Shown: positions 22,601-34,617 of the stretch, piece by piece | Numbering within the stretch: the first letter of the stretch is position 1 | Layout of the letters: every line of letters begins with the position of its first letter | NCBI RefSeq assembly: GCF_949628265.1 | Contig: NC_088788.1 | Coordinates: forward strand, 7,130,001 to 7,194,000 | Length of the DNA stretch: 64,000 nt | Direction: 5' to 3' | Origin: Cloeon dipterum | Taxonomy: Eukaryota; Arthropoda; Insecta; Ephemeroptera; Baetidae | The notes under the pieces: model-generated | Database searches by the model: none | Told to the model about the DNA's origin: nothing | Seen by the model: only the letters and a program-made list of their open reading frames with translations | Position numbers and translations under genes: made by a program

Positions 22601-23109
22601 ATTTTTCTTAACTATAGGAGATGAGGAACAAAATTGAATCAAGGCTGCTGGCGCTGTGCAGTTCGTACTCGCTGCCGCAGGACGAGAGCGGCACTCCCAT
22701 TCCAACCAGAATCATAGAAGACGTCAACGAAATCATCGCTGACGAGTCAATTGAGGAGAGTTCGCGGCCATCCGCGCCTTCACGCGTAATTGAATCCGAG
22801 ACAATCGGCTTTGGGTAATTACTAGCCATATAGATTTATCCGAATTTATTTTAATTGTATGCTTTAGTGCACCTAGTTCGAACGGACCTTCAGCAGCTCC
22901 CTCCAGCTCACTTTCCATCAAAAGAAAGGTGAATAAGTTTTGATTTTAAAGCCTTGTCGTGGCTAATGAATGATGAAAAGCAGCCAAACGCACCCCCGAC
23001 GCCAGAGAAGGACAAAAAGCGGGTGACCCTGACTTCAATTAATGGCAATGGGACTTCAAATGGAAATGGTCGGAAGCACGACTCAGAAGACGACGAAAAA
23101 GTGAACTAA
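19607..23109 (+). CDS. NASP: NASP-family histone H3-H4 chaperone (SHNi-TPR protein), complete
   Basis: NASP/Sim3/Hif1 proteins bind soluble H3-H4, protect it from degradation and pass it to ASF1 and the import machinery. Eight exons join in frame: 19607-19626, 19705-19886, 19952-20189, 20792-21054, 21111-21256, 22618-22814, 22868-22928, 22984-23109, giving 410 aa. The first TPR-like unit is at residues 8-66 (ELLKSARLAFVKQEW, then a second helix pair). An S/P/A-rich and acidic insert (acidic part 113-126) interrupts the second TPR, the hallmark of this family. TPR helices continue from LMIAWQVLLLAKSIYER. Basic IKRK (366-369) and KDKKR near 378-382 suit a nuclear localisation signal. The acidic insert is much shorter than in human tNASP. 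The last intron is only about 55 nt with a poor pyrimidine tract, so the Q at that border is uncertain by one residue. A hAT-like MITE sits in intron 5. Confident of family. Confidence 0.9.
22045..22422 (+). mobile_element. hAT-like MITE (378 bp) with perfect 10-bp termini and 8-bp target duplication
   Basis: Starts CAGGGTTGCA and ends TGCAACCCTG, exact inverted copies. It is flanked on both sides by TTCAAAAT (22037-22044 and 22423-22430), an exact 8-bp target duplication. CAG termini and 8-bp duplications are typical of the hAT superfamily. No ORF, so non-autonomous. Related copies lie at 23946-24287, 48047-48357 (inverted) and 56612-56910. It is within intron 5 of NASP and on the same strand. 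Confidence 0.85.
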
Positions 23110-23357
23110 TTTGTATAAAAACTGCTTAAAGTGCATCGATTGTGAACCAATTTCCTTCATTATATATAATTTCTACCAAATCAGGTATTCCTGTGTAAAA
23201 AGGTATGTATTATTTTTAAAAAAATTAAAATTGTAAAAAAAACTTCTGTGATTTAACTAATCAGGGGCTGCAACAGAAATTAAGACGCAAGTCTTTTCTA
23301 AACGTAGGTTTATAACAGTTCTTTACACATTCTTCGCAACTAACTCTGCACACCAAT

Positions 23358-25975
23358 TCACTTCTTCTCCTGGGTTGGGATCTCCTCAGAAGCTGGGGGC
23401 CCCCTGAAGTTGGGGAACTGCTCCCAAGGGCTGGAGAGCTCGAACTTTCGGAATTCCTGGGCAAGCTCAAGGGGCTCGCACACGACTCTCTTCTTTTCAT
23501 CGTCATACCGCACCTGAAACGCAAAATTGTATTTATTTTACTCATAGATTCGTGAATAATTTATTCCACTAAAGCAGAGGCTATAAAATTAAATTAAATT
23601 TTGCTGAACCTAGGCTTTATTTGAGTTAAATGATTAAATATATATTTTTTTAGGACTTGACTTTTGATTTTAGTGTGCAAATTAAGATTCCTGTTGACAT
23701 TAACACAACACGTCAGTGATATCTGAGTCGTCGGTCGTGCTGCGTGTACCACAGAAACGCACCAAGCGGGGGTTCAACCTTGTGGAAGGCACCACTTTTT
23801 TATCCCTGTCCTTGGAGCGGGAAGGGCGCGCACTGCCATTAGCACGAATGCGGAAACCCGGGTCTCAATAACACCGCGAACGGATAACATGGAAAACTTC
23901 ATGGGCTGCGTTGTGCGTTTCGGCGCTATGACGCACAAGGGCACACAAGAGTTGCACAAAATCCAAATGCAGTGCAGAGCGCAGTGGAAACACTTTTCAA
24001 TTTTTACCAGTTTCTTGCAGGCATAATTTGCACCTCAGTTTTAAATAATTATTTGCTCATGACCTCGACTTGAAAATTTTCTAGAAATAAATTTTAGGAG
24101 AAATTGAGGCAGCAAAATGGCAATTTAAAAGAAAAAATCTGCACTGCAGAGGAAATTTTCACCACTCAGACCGCAAATTTTAGATTTTCACGTGGGAAAA
24201 ATGGAATCAATTCATTTCTTGTGCAAATATTGGTAAAAATTAAGTATTAAAAGCGGTAAAAACAAGTGGTAATCAAATGCAACCCTGAAAGCACACGCGC
24301 GCCGCCACTGGCCAGCCCTTCAGAGCGGTGCTCTGCAACGTTATACTGTTCAAGGGATGGCACGCGTTGGAAATTTTCCCTGCTGCTTGCCATCCGCATG
24401 CGCTCCTCACAGAGGAGAATCGGCTGGCGCTTACCCATCACTTGCGCAGGGTAACGCAGCCAGCTGCCATTTAAAATGTTGCTTTTTAAACCTGCTTTGG
24501 CGCTTGTCCACGGTACACGCAGCGCGACCGATGACCAAAACATTACCAACGTGATTGAAGAATCATTTGCACGCCAAATCAAGTCCTTTAATTTCCATAA
24601 TTGTTTTCAAAATTAAGTAGATATTTCTTGGTTAGTAAGTATTACTTTCTACTTTTTAAAGTTGATTAGGATTAGGGTTGACCAGTGAGTTCTTTTAAAG
24701 GAATTTATACCAAAAAATTACCAACTAAGCATTTTTGTCCTATTAACGATAATAAATTAAACGTAAATTATTTTTACTCTTTGTTTGCGCTTAATAAATA
24801 GTTTCAAAGATTCTCATAATTCAACTATTTTCACAAAACTATTAGAATAGTGAAAAGTCATACACGAAGATGTAGCAATCATTGAATAAAAATGGTTTAA
24901 AACGTAAAACTAACCTCGACAAAGCCACTGAGGGGGAAATCCTTGCGGAAGGGGTGGCCTTCGAAACCATAGTCAGTGAGGATGCGTCTCAGGTCGGGGT
25001 GGTTGGCAAAGAACACGCCGTACATGTCCCAGATCTCCCTCTCGTACCAGTTGGCAGCCTTGAATACATCATTGGCCGAGTCGATCGGAGTTAGCTCATC
25101 AGTGTAGGTCTTCACCCTGATGCGAGAGTTGTACCGCAAGGAAAGCAGGTTGTACACGATCTATGTCAATAAAAATTCTCAGATTAATTCGTAGATATGG
25201 AATTGTAGACGTGGAATTTATTCTTTTCAGTGAGTTTTTAAGCCAAGCTTTTCAAGTCTATTTTGCCAGACTAAATTTCAATTAAAAATTTAAGAGTAAA
25301 AATAACTCTCCATTTTCAAATATAAATTTTTTCTCTGTAAATTTAGTCAATCCTAAGTATCTTCCAGGTGACATACCTCGAAGCGGTACTGCCGGCTTGG
25401 AACGTCGACCCCAGCAATGTCGACGAGGTTGACAAACTGCGCACTGTGGTGGTCCTTGAGGAACTGCAGCACAGGGACAACGCCCTCTGGCACGACCAGC
25501 ACTTCGAGCTCATCTCCGGCCGTGAACTGCACCTTCTGCACGAACTTGGGCAGACACTCGGCCACATACTTTCCGAAGTCGATCAGCTGGGTCCTCGCAG
25601 CTGTGTCGGGCTTCCTGACAGTCGCTGAAGAAAATAATCATTTTTTTAAGTCTTGATTTATACATAATAATTCATATTCATTTACGTCTAGTTTCTGGAG
25701 CCGGAGCAGCATCCGTGGTCTTCAGTCTGAACTGCTGGGTCGCAAGGGCCGCTGTAGCCGGAGCTGAAAAATTTGATGTTTTGATTCAAAGACCATAGAC
25801 CAATCATGAATTCCGACGTCCTCTGTGGCAAGAGGATCGAAATTTTTGGCCTGATTTTGAAAGAATTTAATTCCCTACAAGACTGAGGGTCTAAAAGAGC
25901 CTTACATTTCGGCACCAGCGGCCTAAGCAGCACTCTCGGTGCAAAATTCAGCACCTGTCTCAGCACGGAGGCCAT
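23358..25975 (-). CDS. NDUFS3: NADH dehydrogenase iron-sulfur protein 3 (complex I 30 kDa subunit), complete
   Basis: Core subunit of mitochondrial complex I, in the peripheral arm near the quinone site, homologous to bacterial NuoC. Five exons join in frame: 25975-25906, 25763-25686, 25624-25377, 25160-24915, 23513-23358, giving 265 aa (human 264). The first 40 or so residues ([15 protein letters not shown] and on) are rich in R and hydrophobic residues, as expected of a mitochondrial presequence. The family signature [19 protein letters not shown] lies at about residues 171-189, followed by [20 protein letters not shown]. The C-terminal exon carries YDDEKKRV and LAQEFRKF. Intron 4 is 1.4 kb and holds nested repeats. 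The gene ends 249 bp from the NASP stop, tail-to-tail, and starts head-to-head with the ANKRD11/12-type gene. I see no clear AATAAA after the stop. Confidence 0.97.
23713..24545. mobile_element. GC-rich inverted-repeat element in NDUFS3 intron 4, interrupted by a hAT-like MITE
   Basis: GC-rich DNA stands out within an AT-rich intron. The sequence around 23729-23775 (GGTCGTGCTGCGTGTACC then GCACCAAGCGGGG) is matched in inverted orientation around 24495-24540 (GGTCGCGCTGCGTGTACC then GCGCCAAAGCAGG), with roughly three quarters of bases equal. Between the arms sits a hAT-like MITE with its own target duplication, so the GC-rich unit was there first. ORFs of 60-110 codons exist on both strands but show no transposase motif I recognise. 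Probably an old foldback or non-autonomous DNA transposon; outer limits uncertain. Confidence 0.55.
23946..24287 (+). mobile_element. hAT-like MITE, second copy, nested in an older element
   Basis: Same family as the MITE at 22045. It shares the TTTTTACCAGTTTCTTGC stretch, GAAATTGAGGCAGCAA and the TGCAACCCTG right end. The left end is decayed (CAAGAGTTGCA). Flanks AGGGCACA (23938-23945) and AAAGCACA (24288-24295) agree at 6 of 8 bases, a worn target duplication. Confidence 0.75.
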
Positions 25976-26190
25976 TTTTTACCGTACTGCCTGTGCCTGA
26001 TCAGAGTTAGACACGAATCAGAGAGGCCAGAGAGCAGCACCGTCCATGGTTGTGGCACAGTCAGTATCGCGCCAATTACGAAATATGGTGGGAAACGTCG
26101 AGTTCGTGTCGAACTCCTGCTAATTTGCCCAATTTTTGCGGATCTAAGTGTTTTCTAGTCTATCGCGTTTTCTCGGAAGTGCTACGAATT
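25976..26190. promoter_or_regulatory. shared head-to-head promoter of NDUFS3 and the ANKRD11/12-type gene
   Basis: NDUFS3 starts leftward at 25975, and the rightward gene has a donor (TTTGCG|GTAAGT) at 26192/26193 that can end its first, untranslated exon. The space between is short and contains GCGCCAAT near 26070, suitable for a CCAAT- or E2F-type factor. There is no TATA box. This arrangement is typical of bidirectional housekeeping promoters. Confidence 0.55.
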
Positions 26191-26538
26191 TGCGGTAAGT
26201 GGTGTCAGCGAAGATTCGGCGCGAAAAGCAGCCATTCGGCCCGAATCGGCCGTAAAAATCTGTTCTCGTGTGCATGGCCAACGCGGTGAACTTTGTCCTC
26301 GCGTCTCGCACGTAGGCCTCCACCCGATTGTCACGTCCTCAGGGGCCTCCGGCCGCCTCCCCGAAATTTTCCGGACCCCCGGCGGCCGGACACCCCCGGG
26401 GTCGTTGACCTTTGGATGGGAAAAGAGCCAAGAGCACGTGTTGCAGCCGTCGTCAAGTTCGAAGAAGTGCCGTGTTTTTTTATGTTTCCACGACAAATCG
26501 CGGCTGATCAGGCCCTAATCGCGGTCCCAATGGTTGCA

Positions 26539-26561
26539 GCCGAAGCTGGTGGAGGCCAGAT
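26539..26561 (+). other. possible second 5' UTR exon boundary
   Basis: An acceptor-like TGGTTGCAG ends at 26538 after a pyrimidine-containing stretch, 23 nt before the ATG of the ANKRD11/12-type protein. Joined to the donor at 26192 it would remove 346 nt of GC-rich leader. Without splicing the leader contains several upstream ATGs, which favours splicing. Confidence 0.4.
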
Positions 26562-29500
26562 ATGCGGGGCCCGATGCCAGGCCCGGTTCAGAAATGTGCA
26601 GTGTCGACGGGACGCAGCCCGAGCAGCGCCAGGAAGAGCCTGCCCATGTCCGAGAGGCAGCAGATGGCCCTCGTTATGCAGATGTGCGCCAGCGACGCAG
26701 GTAAGCATCAGATCTGAAATCTCCACCGAGCTATTAGCCGAAAATCCGATGTAAACTAGCGATTTATAATCCTAAAAATCCATTTCGATGGCGTGGGTTT
26801 GTTTTCGGGGCGTCCGGACGGGTTATTTCCCCTCAAAATCAGCTCGAATTTGATCTTTTCTGCTCGAATCCGATTGTTACATTGTAAATCACATGTTTTG
26901 GGTTAAAACAGCACTGTTTTGCCGGCGAATGAGGTAAATAGAGGGATTGTGTCGCAATTGAAACAAATTGCGGCGTCAGTTGCGGCGCGCCGGAGAGATG
27001 TCGCCACCGTGCTGACCTGGCCGGGCCGAGCGAGAATGAAAGAAAGAATGCTGGGAGGGATAGGGACAGGGAGGCCCCCGCACGCTCGCTCCTCGAAAAT
27101 GGAAAGGGGAGATAAGAGCAGAGAGCAGGCAGGCAGAGAATTTATTTCCAGCGTCCTTGACTGGGGCTGGAGATGGTCGAGGAAAAAACATAAATGCATT
27201 GAAAAAGCAGCAGCAGCAGAGCCTACCTCCCGGCCATTCGGTTTCCTTATTAGTCGACTGAATTAGCGGTCGGGAAAATTTCCTGGCCTTTTATCCTGCT
27301 GGCCGTCCGATGGCGACGGAGAGTGCAACTAAGTGGAAAATTGATGAGAATTATTTTCATGAGACTCGGAGGTTCCATAGTAACACCCCAGATGAAGAAA
27401 TTTCGTCCTAAATCTCAGGAATTTGGGTCTGCAACACGATTGCCTTGCTCTAATTACGGACAGAAATGCTGAAATTTGCTGAGAAATTGTTAGTTTTAAA
27501 TCAGTAAAACTTGAATTGATTCTGAATGCTCAAACTTTCTTGGAATGTTTTGAAATAGGTTAAAAATCTAATAAATCTGAAGAATTTTGATTAAAATGTG
27601 TCTTGCAAAATTTACAAAAACTGAAATTTTTATTGAAATCGAGATAAGAATTTACACCCAAACATTAGATTTTACATCTGAAATTCAGATTTCATGGTTA
27701 ACAATAATTATTTTTTAGTAAAAAGTCTTTAAATCATTAGAAATTTAGCTCGGTATGTAAAAAAATACGAATATGTTCAGGTCTTGAAAATTTTCTTCTA
27801 TATTTAGGGTATTTAAACGCTAAAAAAAGAGCTAGATAATTAAATTCAACCCAGCTGGTGGATTTTCAGGCATTTTTTTCCTCGTCGAAAAACTACAAAT
27901 TAATTTTAATTAAGATTTTTATTACAGAATTTCTCTAATGGCTCGAAATTCTCCAAACCGGTTACGTTAAATTAACCAGTCACATTCTACGAGTCAAAAC
28001 CTGACGACTTTTCTCCAAAATTGAGATATTCTAACCATCTTCTAGCGCAATTTTCAAATTAAAATATAAATTCTCCCTTCATGCATCACTGAAAGCTGTA
28101 CAACATAATAATTATTTAAAATCCCACGCTGTTTTTTTTTTTTAATCTCGTTGGTTGGGAGATGAAGATAAAGCCAGAAAAATCCAGATTGTAGAGAAAA
28201 GCGGCGGTGGCGTTATCGCCAGGCCGGCTCAACGTCTGGCTTTGAGCATTTCCTCTTTAAACCGTGATACGTCGTCGTCGCCGCCGCCGCCGCTGCAACT
28301 CAACTTCGAACGAATTCATTCTCCAATTGAGCTTGCCTGGCTCGCTCGGTGGCTTTAAATGAAACTCGCTTTGCTTGCTTGCTTATAATAATCCTTCAAA
28401 ACGTCGGTGGACATAAAAATTCTCCACTCTAGCTGCATTTCCCGAGCTGCTTGAATAAAATAAAACCGCTGAGTGAGTGCTGGACGTGAGTGAACACTGC
28501 CACCGCGAGCACATAAAATACGCACTCGCTGAATTGCGAATAAATTCACCAGCGCGTGTACGGAATTGAATTTTTGGCATTGCGTTTTATTCCCTCGTAG
28601 TCGTAGTGGAGAGAATTCCGTTTTTTACTTTATTCTGGAAAATGTTTTGGGTGTGATTGTGAAGTAAATATCAAATTTATCTTTCTTCTTTAAATTAAAT
28701 TTAGCAATATTTTCAGAGCCACTTCAATTCTAAAATCATTCTTTTTGCGTGAAATATCGAATTAAAAAGGTTTTGAAACCATTAAAACGTTTAAAAAGTC
28801 TTCAGGAATTTATTTCAGTTGAGAAACTGTGCTCAAATTACTTGAATTACTTAATTTTTCAAAATCTTCATTATTTTCGCTCTCACAATTACCCGGAAGC
28901 AATTATTAAGTTAATTTTAAACCAACAAAACTTGGGAGGGGCACACAGACTAATCGATATAATTAAAACAAAAATGGCTTGAATTCTTTTCCACCGACAA
29001 AAGCCAAAAATTACAATTTAGCAACTTCTACCTGAGTAAATGATTAAAAACATCACTCGCCGAGCCATTAAGTTGACTCATCAAGTCGTAAATTAAAACT
29101 TTGCCCCTTTTTACTGCCAGAATCTTAAATTTTATGGTTATTACAATATTTAAAAAACTGAAACCTCCTTCCTGAAGTTTCTAATCTTGATTCTATTTTT
29201 ATTTTCTCAAAATTCTCGGGTTTAAACGAGATTTTCGTGTTTTTTTACTGTCTGCTGGCGTTCGGGAGCAGGAAGCAAAATTCGAGACGCGCCGCGAGTC
29301 GTGGAAATCATGGAGGAAGACTGGCAATTTGGGAGGCACGCAGCGGGTCGTTTCATCGGCTGCGGCATTAAACTCGAGTGTGCAGCGACGGAAACATTTG
29401 TACAAATACGTATATATATCTTTTTGCAGCGGCCATAAAGCAGCAGCGGCAGCAGGGAAACGGCTCGAGAGTTACGAGGTCGCAATAATTCGCGCGCAAA

Positions 29501-32500
29501 CGAAAGCGAAATCATTGTCTTTTTGCCCCGCGCTGAAAAGAAAACTGGAATTTCCAGTCGGCAGAGCATAATTTTCGAGCCGCTGGCGAATACTTCCAAG
29601 AGGAGGCGTATATACTGCTGAATTTTAATAAAAAAAAATGTAGTCTTTGTTTGAGAATTGTGATCATTTTTCACATCCCAAATCGATGCCTTCGTTGTTT
29701 GCTTACACGCTTCAAAAGAGAAATCAGAGTTTGTAGTTTAATTCATTCGGGTTTTCTGTTAAAACTGTTTGTTTTGTAGAATGTGGTTTGAAATATGGCG
29801 AAAACTGAAAATTGTTAGAATAGTGCTTTTTAAAAAAGTGAAATCATCAAAAGAGGACATTGCTTCAATGATAATTTTCTCCAAAATTGTGAAGTTAAAC
29901 TGAATTTCAAGAAGGGACACAGGAGGCAGTCCTCACATTTTGAGAAGCGTGCTAACTTTGAAGCAGATACTTTTCTCAAAATTTTAATAGTGTCAAATTT
30001 GGCTTTGAACTGAATCCGTAGGGATTTTTAATGCAGTGACCAAAAGGATTAAGCGGGGATTTCGCTGTAACAATCCTCTTTAGAATCGAAAGTTGGTTTC
30101 GATTTAATTAAATTCCACACTAATTAAAGTTGTTGATTGGCTGAAACTGAAAACGGTTCCAGTTAAAGTTATAATTATTGCAAGTGTGAATTTGTAACTT
30201 CCGAGAAAAGATTTTTGCATCGATCCAAAATACATTATTTGTGCTTGTGGTCGGTCTGAAGAGGAAAAACAACAGTTAAAAATTGACCACAAAATAAATT
30301 GCTTCAACATTCGGTGATAGAACTTATTTATTTGTATTGTAGCGTGAAATTACTAACAAAATTTCAGCCAAAAATAAACTTTTCTCAACATTCCTAGTCC
30401 TGCTGAGGCTAGATTTGTGTTGAATTAAAAAAAACGCTTTAAAAACGTCAAATATTTCAATAAAAAAAAACACAAGACAGTTTCTTTTGGTCAATTGTCC
30501 ACCCGATTGTCAAATCTCCCTTGAAATCTTGATTTAAGTAATTTAAATCATTCCTTCTGAAGGCCAAAATGTGGACATTATTGAGAAAAAAGGAAATTTG
30601 GCATTTCTAAATCATTTTCCAATCGACAGGATCTTTTTTAATAACTGAGATGACGTAAACGATTAATGTCCTGTACAAATCCCCTTAAAGAAGTCCCAAA
30701 GTTTCATGCTAATTGTAGAATTTTCGTAACTTTAATCAGTAATTTGTAAATTATCCCTCATACACAGATTTGGAAGGACAAAAAAAATCAAATTACCAGG
30801 CAAGCCATCGTGGATATTTTTTCGAGTTAAATCTGGCAATTCCTGAAATTTCCTCTCCCTTTAAAACATTTCCAGTCCGAATTTTCCAATTTAACCGTCA
30901 AGAGCACGCAATTAGTTGTTGTCCACGACGAATTCTCTTAAAGGAGTCGCATTTTTGGCCTTTAAAGTCGATGCGGCGGCGGAGGCGCGAGGATTCATTT
31001 ATAGGCGAACGCTGTTTATATTTCTATGTGTCTTGGCCTCATCAAAGCCGCGTCGGAGTGGCAGTGCGGCTTTAACCACCGCGCGTCGTCGTCGCTCCTC
31101 GTGCGGGCCAGGGGGAACGCGGCGCGGGGGTTTCGAATGATGGAGGGGGCATTGCTGTATTGATTTCTGTAAAAACTTCTCGTTTCACTGTTCATGGCGT
31201 CCCAGGCCTGCTCGCCCGGCCTCCGCCCAAACCCGCGCCGCGCCTTGCAACCGAAAACTCAAACTTTGTTTCACGCAAACACATTCGCAATTTTTTCCCT
31301 GGAATTTTTAATTTCCTTCCCTCTGCTAGCTGCTGCGTCTGCGAAATTAACCATTTCTGGCTCGCTCTCTTTATACCAACTGTCTCAACTTTTAATAAAT
31401 AGCAATTATGAGCGAGCGTTTAATCTCCTGTTTTCTCGGCAGACGCTCTAATGTGTACTTTGCAGAGCGGCCGGCATTTTAATTGAGCCGTTGCGTCACT
31501 TTTAATTAAAAATTTACTGCAGTCGGTGCAAAGAGAGTCTGGATTCGATTGCTCACCTCACAGACCGAAAGGAAAAGCAAAATTGGCACTGATGATGAGA
31601 GAACGACTAAATTTCTCGAATTCCTCCTGCAAAATCGTGCTTTCTTAATACATTACTTCGAAAACCAGTTATTTTTGGCCAAATCGCAACCAGGAGAGTT
31701 GAAACTAAGCTCTAAAACCGGGTCTAGCGTGGAACATTCTCGAGAAAATCGGAAATGAAACCGGTGTTTGAAACTGTAAAAATAATTCCTACAGAAATTG
31801 TGCTCTTAACTTGAAATGAAATCATTTCTCGCAATTTTCGGGCTACATAATGGCTTAATTTGGAAAGTAGTATTAACATTGACACCATTAATGGTAACAA
31901 GGAAACTTCTTAGTTTGAAATATTAAGCAGTAAATAAAAATGACCTAAATTTTCGCAATTTTTGATTCATAAAATAATTGTAGGGACATTAGAAACCGTT
32001 TCAAACTCTGGTTACCTTTTTTATCTTGAGGAAATGTTTTTCAAACGATTTCAAAGTCTGCGTACTGTCGCTATTCTAGAATTTTTATTAAGCGCTGCAA
32101 ATATTTGAGACAAAAATCTTAATTTCTGCTTCATCTTCAAAATATTGCTTAACAAATTAATTTAAAAGAGCAACTTTCTTGGTTTCTACCCCGTATTAAA
32201 GCAATACAAAAATAAATTGATAAAAAAATCCTTTAAAAGAAAAATAAAGGTTCCTTTCCGGGCCCTCTAAAACCCTAAATCGATTTTAGTGTAAGCAGTA
32301 TTTGTTACGAGCAATTTTGATGCCTCGCTTTTTTCCCCAGGGATTCTTTTTTTTATTTTTATTTTGGAAAAATTGTCGGCGTCAGTGGCGCATTGAACAA
32401 TTTGTGGGCACGGTGCGACGGACGAGACGGACGGTCGGCGTTCGTTGGTTGTTGTTCTCGGTCGGCGTACATGCTGGGTTCATGGTTGGCTTGCTCGCAG

Positions 32501-34153
32501 ACCGACCGACCGACGAAACGAACGGCACAGAAATTATCGAGAAAAGGACGAGCGAACAGGCAGGCGACCGCAAAAAGTAGTCGTCGCCGATTAAACAAAA
32601 CACGCGGCGGCGGCCAGCCTGCTTTTTCGTCTGGCTTGCTTTTTTGAATCGCATTATTGTTGCCGGTTCAATTTCAAATGGCGATTTGAATTTCCCGGTG
32701 CGCTATTTTTGCTCCGACGATTTTTCCACTCGCGCCACGGCTCCAGTTTCTGCGCATATTGAATTTCGAGAGGAGGAAAGAAGTTGTAATAATTTTCTCC
32801 GCCGTTCAGAGAAGAAAACAAGATGCTGATAAAAGGGAATTATTTATGTTCCCCATTAGAATATGAGTTTTGAAATTTTATATGCTACCTCTTCTTGATT
32901 GCTGAATCACCAGCTGGAGGGGAATATCGTTTCGAAATTCAACTTGTAAACACTTGTGATGATTTCTTAATTGTGCCGTAATTGCCCTTGATAGTCACAA
33001 ACAAACAAGAGGGTAATTAGGGGAAATAAATATGTTTGGAAAGGATTTTGATAAATAAAAATCATAATAAAGAGAGAAAAATCCTGCTTAATGTTGGATT
33101 CTACAGATTTTCCCGTGAATTGTATCGGCTTTCAAGGGTTCTAAATTATTTGAAATGGAAAGTACCAAATTTGAAACATTTTTTAAATTATAATAAGGCT
33201 TTTAAATTACAATTTTTGCCAATTTTGCGGCTTGACCATATTTTTGTGCTAATTTCGAATACTTGTATCTTGATCTGTCCTAAAAAGTGTTGCTTATGAA
33301 GGGGATATTAAATTTTTCGTAAAATAATTTACAGAACTCATAGTTTGATCCTTTTTTCCAGCATTTACAAAATAATTTAGTTAAAATTTACACTTTCCAA
33401 TCAAATTTAAGCTTTATTAACCTTTTAATTCCAAATTCATAAAAAAAAATCATTGTTAGAAGTTACAAGCTATCATAATTAATTATTTTTTACTAGGAGT
33501 CTCATTAGCAAATAAAAATAAAGGTTTAATTCAATATAAAAAACCTGATTTAACAACCTCTCCTAATTTTTCTCTTCATATTAACCCTTTCTTGCCATTT
33601 TTACGTTCCTCTTCGTCTGGCTTAAAGTTCAAATGCTCAACTCGGCTCGAAATGGTCGGAGAAGCAGCAGCTCGAGCCACGCAGCGCAGGCAGAGCGTTC
33701 ACTAGCCCGAGAGAGCGAGAGAGAGAGAGAGAGAGAGAAAAGTATTCGTGTGTATAAGACGGAGCAAGGTCAGGTGGGCTTGGCTCGCTCATATAATACA
33801 TCGTTGTGTGTCATGTCGTGAAGTATTATTATGAGGAAATTCTCGGCTGGCCAAGACGTGTAAAAAGATCATGATTCAGCTGACTTTGAACCCATCCTAA
33901 ACCAATAAAAACAAACCCACGCCGCCCGAAACGAAAATACTCGGCTAAAACTCCCTTTCGCTGTCCCCAGCAAACAGCAGCAACCCTTGCACGAGTCCGC
34001 CACCCTTGCTGTCCCCGAGCGGGGGCGGAAGGGCGCGTATGAGGAACGAAAGGGGCGAGACGCCGCTCCACTTGGCCGCCATCAAAGGCGACATCCAGCA
34101 AACGAAACGTCTGCTCTCCCGAAACGCAGATCCAAACGTCGCAGATTTCGCCG
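26562..34153 (+). CDS. ANKRD11/ANKRD12-family ankyrin-repeat protein, first two coding exons (continues beyond window)
   Basis: In vertebrates ANKRD11 and ANKRD12 are large nuclear proteins that recruit deacetylases to p160/nuclear-receptor complexes. Exon 1 (26562-26700) and exon 2 (33971-34153) join in frame in phase 1 and give 107 residues. LPMSERQQMALVMQM (residues 27-41) corresponds to the conserved block just before the ankyrin repeats of human ANKRD11. RNERGETPLHLAAIKGD starting at residue 70 and ADPNVADFAG (98-107) form the first ankyrin repeat and match that family closely. An in-frame stop upstream fixes the start at the ATG at 26562. It lacks the long N-terminal extension of human ANKRD11. 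Exon 2 ends AG|GTGAGT-like at 34153/34154 in phase 1, and the next repeat (expected to start with W.(P/A)LHEA) was not found up to 64000. Intron 1 is 7270 nt; intron 2 exceeds 29.8 kb. Confidence 0.85.
26701..33970 (+). other. intron 1 of the ANKRD11/12-type gene
   Basis: No exon of another gene recognised. AT-rich sequence alternates with GC- and CpG-rich blocks at about 26940-27310, 28150-28600, 29230-29600, 30960-31340, 32340-32820 and 33600-33800. Blocks contain GTCGTCGTCGCCGCCGCC-type runs (28273) and degenerate GACC/GACG repeats (32400-32530). Long ORFs in the blocks (up to 150 codons, both strands) look like chance openings in GC-rich DNA. Candidate intronic regulatory elements; no specific function can be read. 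Confidence 0.55.
33709..33738. repeat. (GA)n microsatellite
   Basis: About 15 GA units with one interruption, about 230 bp before exon 2 of the ANKRD11/12-type gene. Confidence 0.9.
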
Positions 34154-34550
34154 GTGAGTACACGCAATTTTATTTATTTATTTTTTTAATGACCGAATAT
34201 AAAAATTAAATTTTGGAGAGATCATAAAAAAGTTAGAAGGGCTTTTAAAAATCGACCAAAAATGTTTTATATTAAATTATATTTGTTGAAAACTGAAATC
34301 AGTTCAGCTTGGTTCAGCCAAGTAAGGAAACATTTATTTTTTCGAGACTGATCCTATTTTAACCGCAATTGGCTATCCCAATTTTAGTTGTCGGCAAATC
34401 AAATCAAAAAGTGGTGCCATCTGTTAATAGTTTCGACCTTTAAGGACTTTCCAACTAGAAATTTAATTTTTTCTGCACTGTCAAAAAAGGCAGGAAAATT
34501 CTAAAAGTTCATTTTGTTTTTACAAAATCGCAAAAATGTAAACCTAGGGC

Positions 34551-34617
34551 TAGCTGTGATTGGATCCCGTCCCTCTAATTCAAGAACTGGTGGGGGAAAC
34601 AGCTGTTTTTTCAATTA
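34551..34617. repeat. repeat R3, copy 1
   Basis: About 65 bp shared with 54320-54385: CTGTGATTGG, then TTCAAGAACTG, a run of G and AACAGCTGTTTTT. Both copies are in the same orientation within the same intron. Too short to classify; possibly the tail of a larger decayed element. Confidence 0.55.

Noticed and set aside
24247..24582. 111-codon minus-strand ORF in NDUFS3 intron 4
   Set aside because: Spans the edge of an inserted MITE and an inverted-repeat element; no transposase motif seen.
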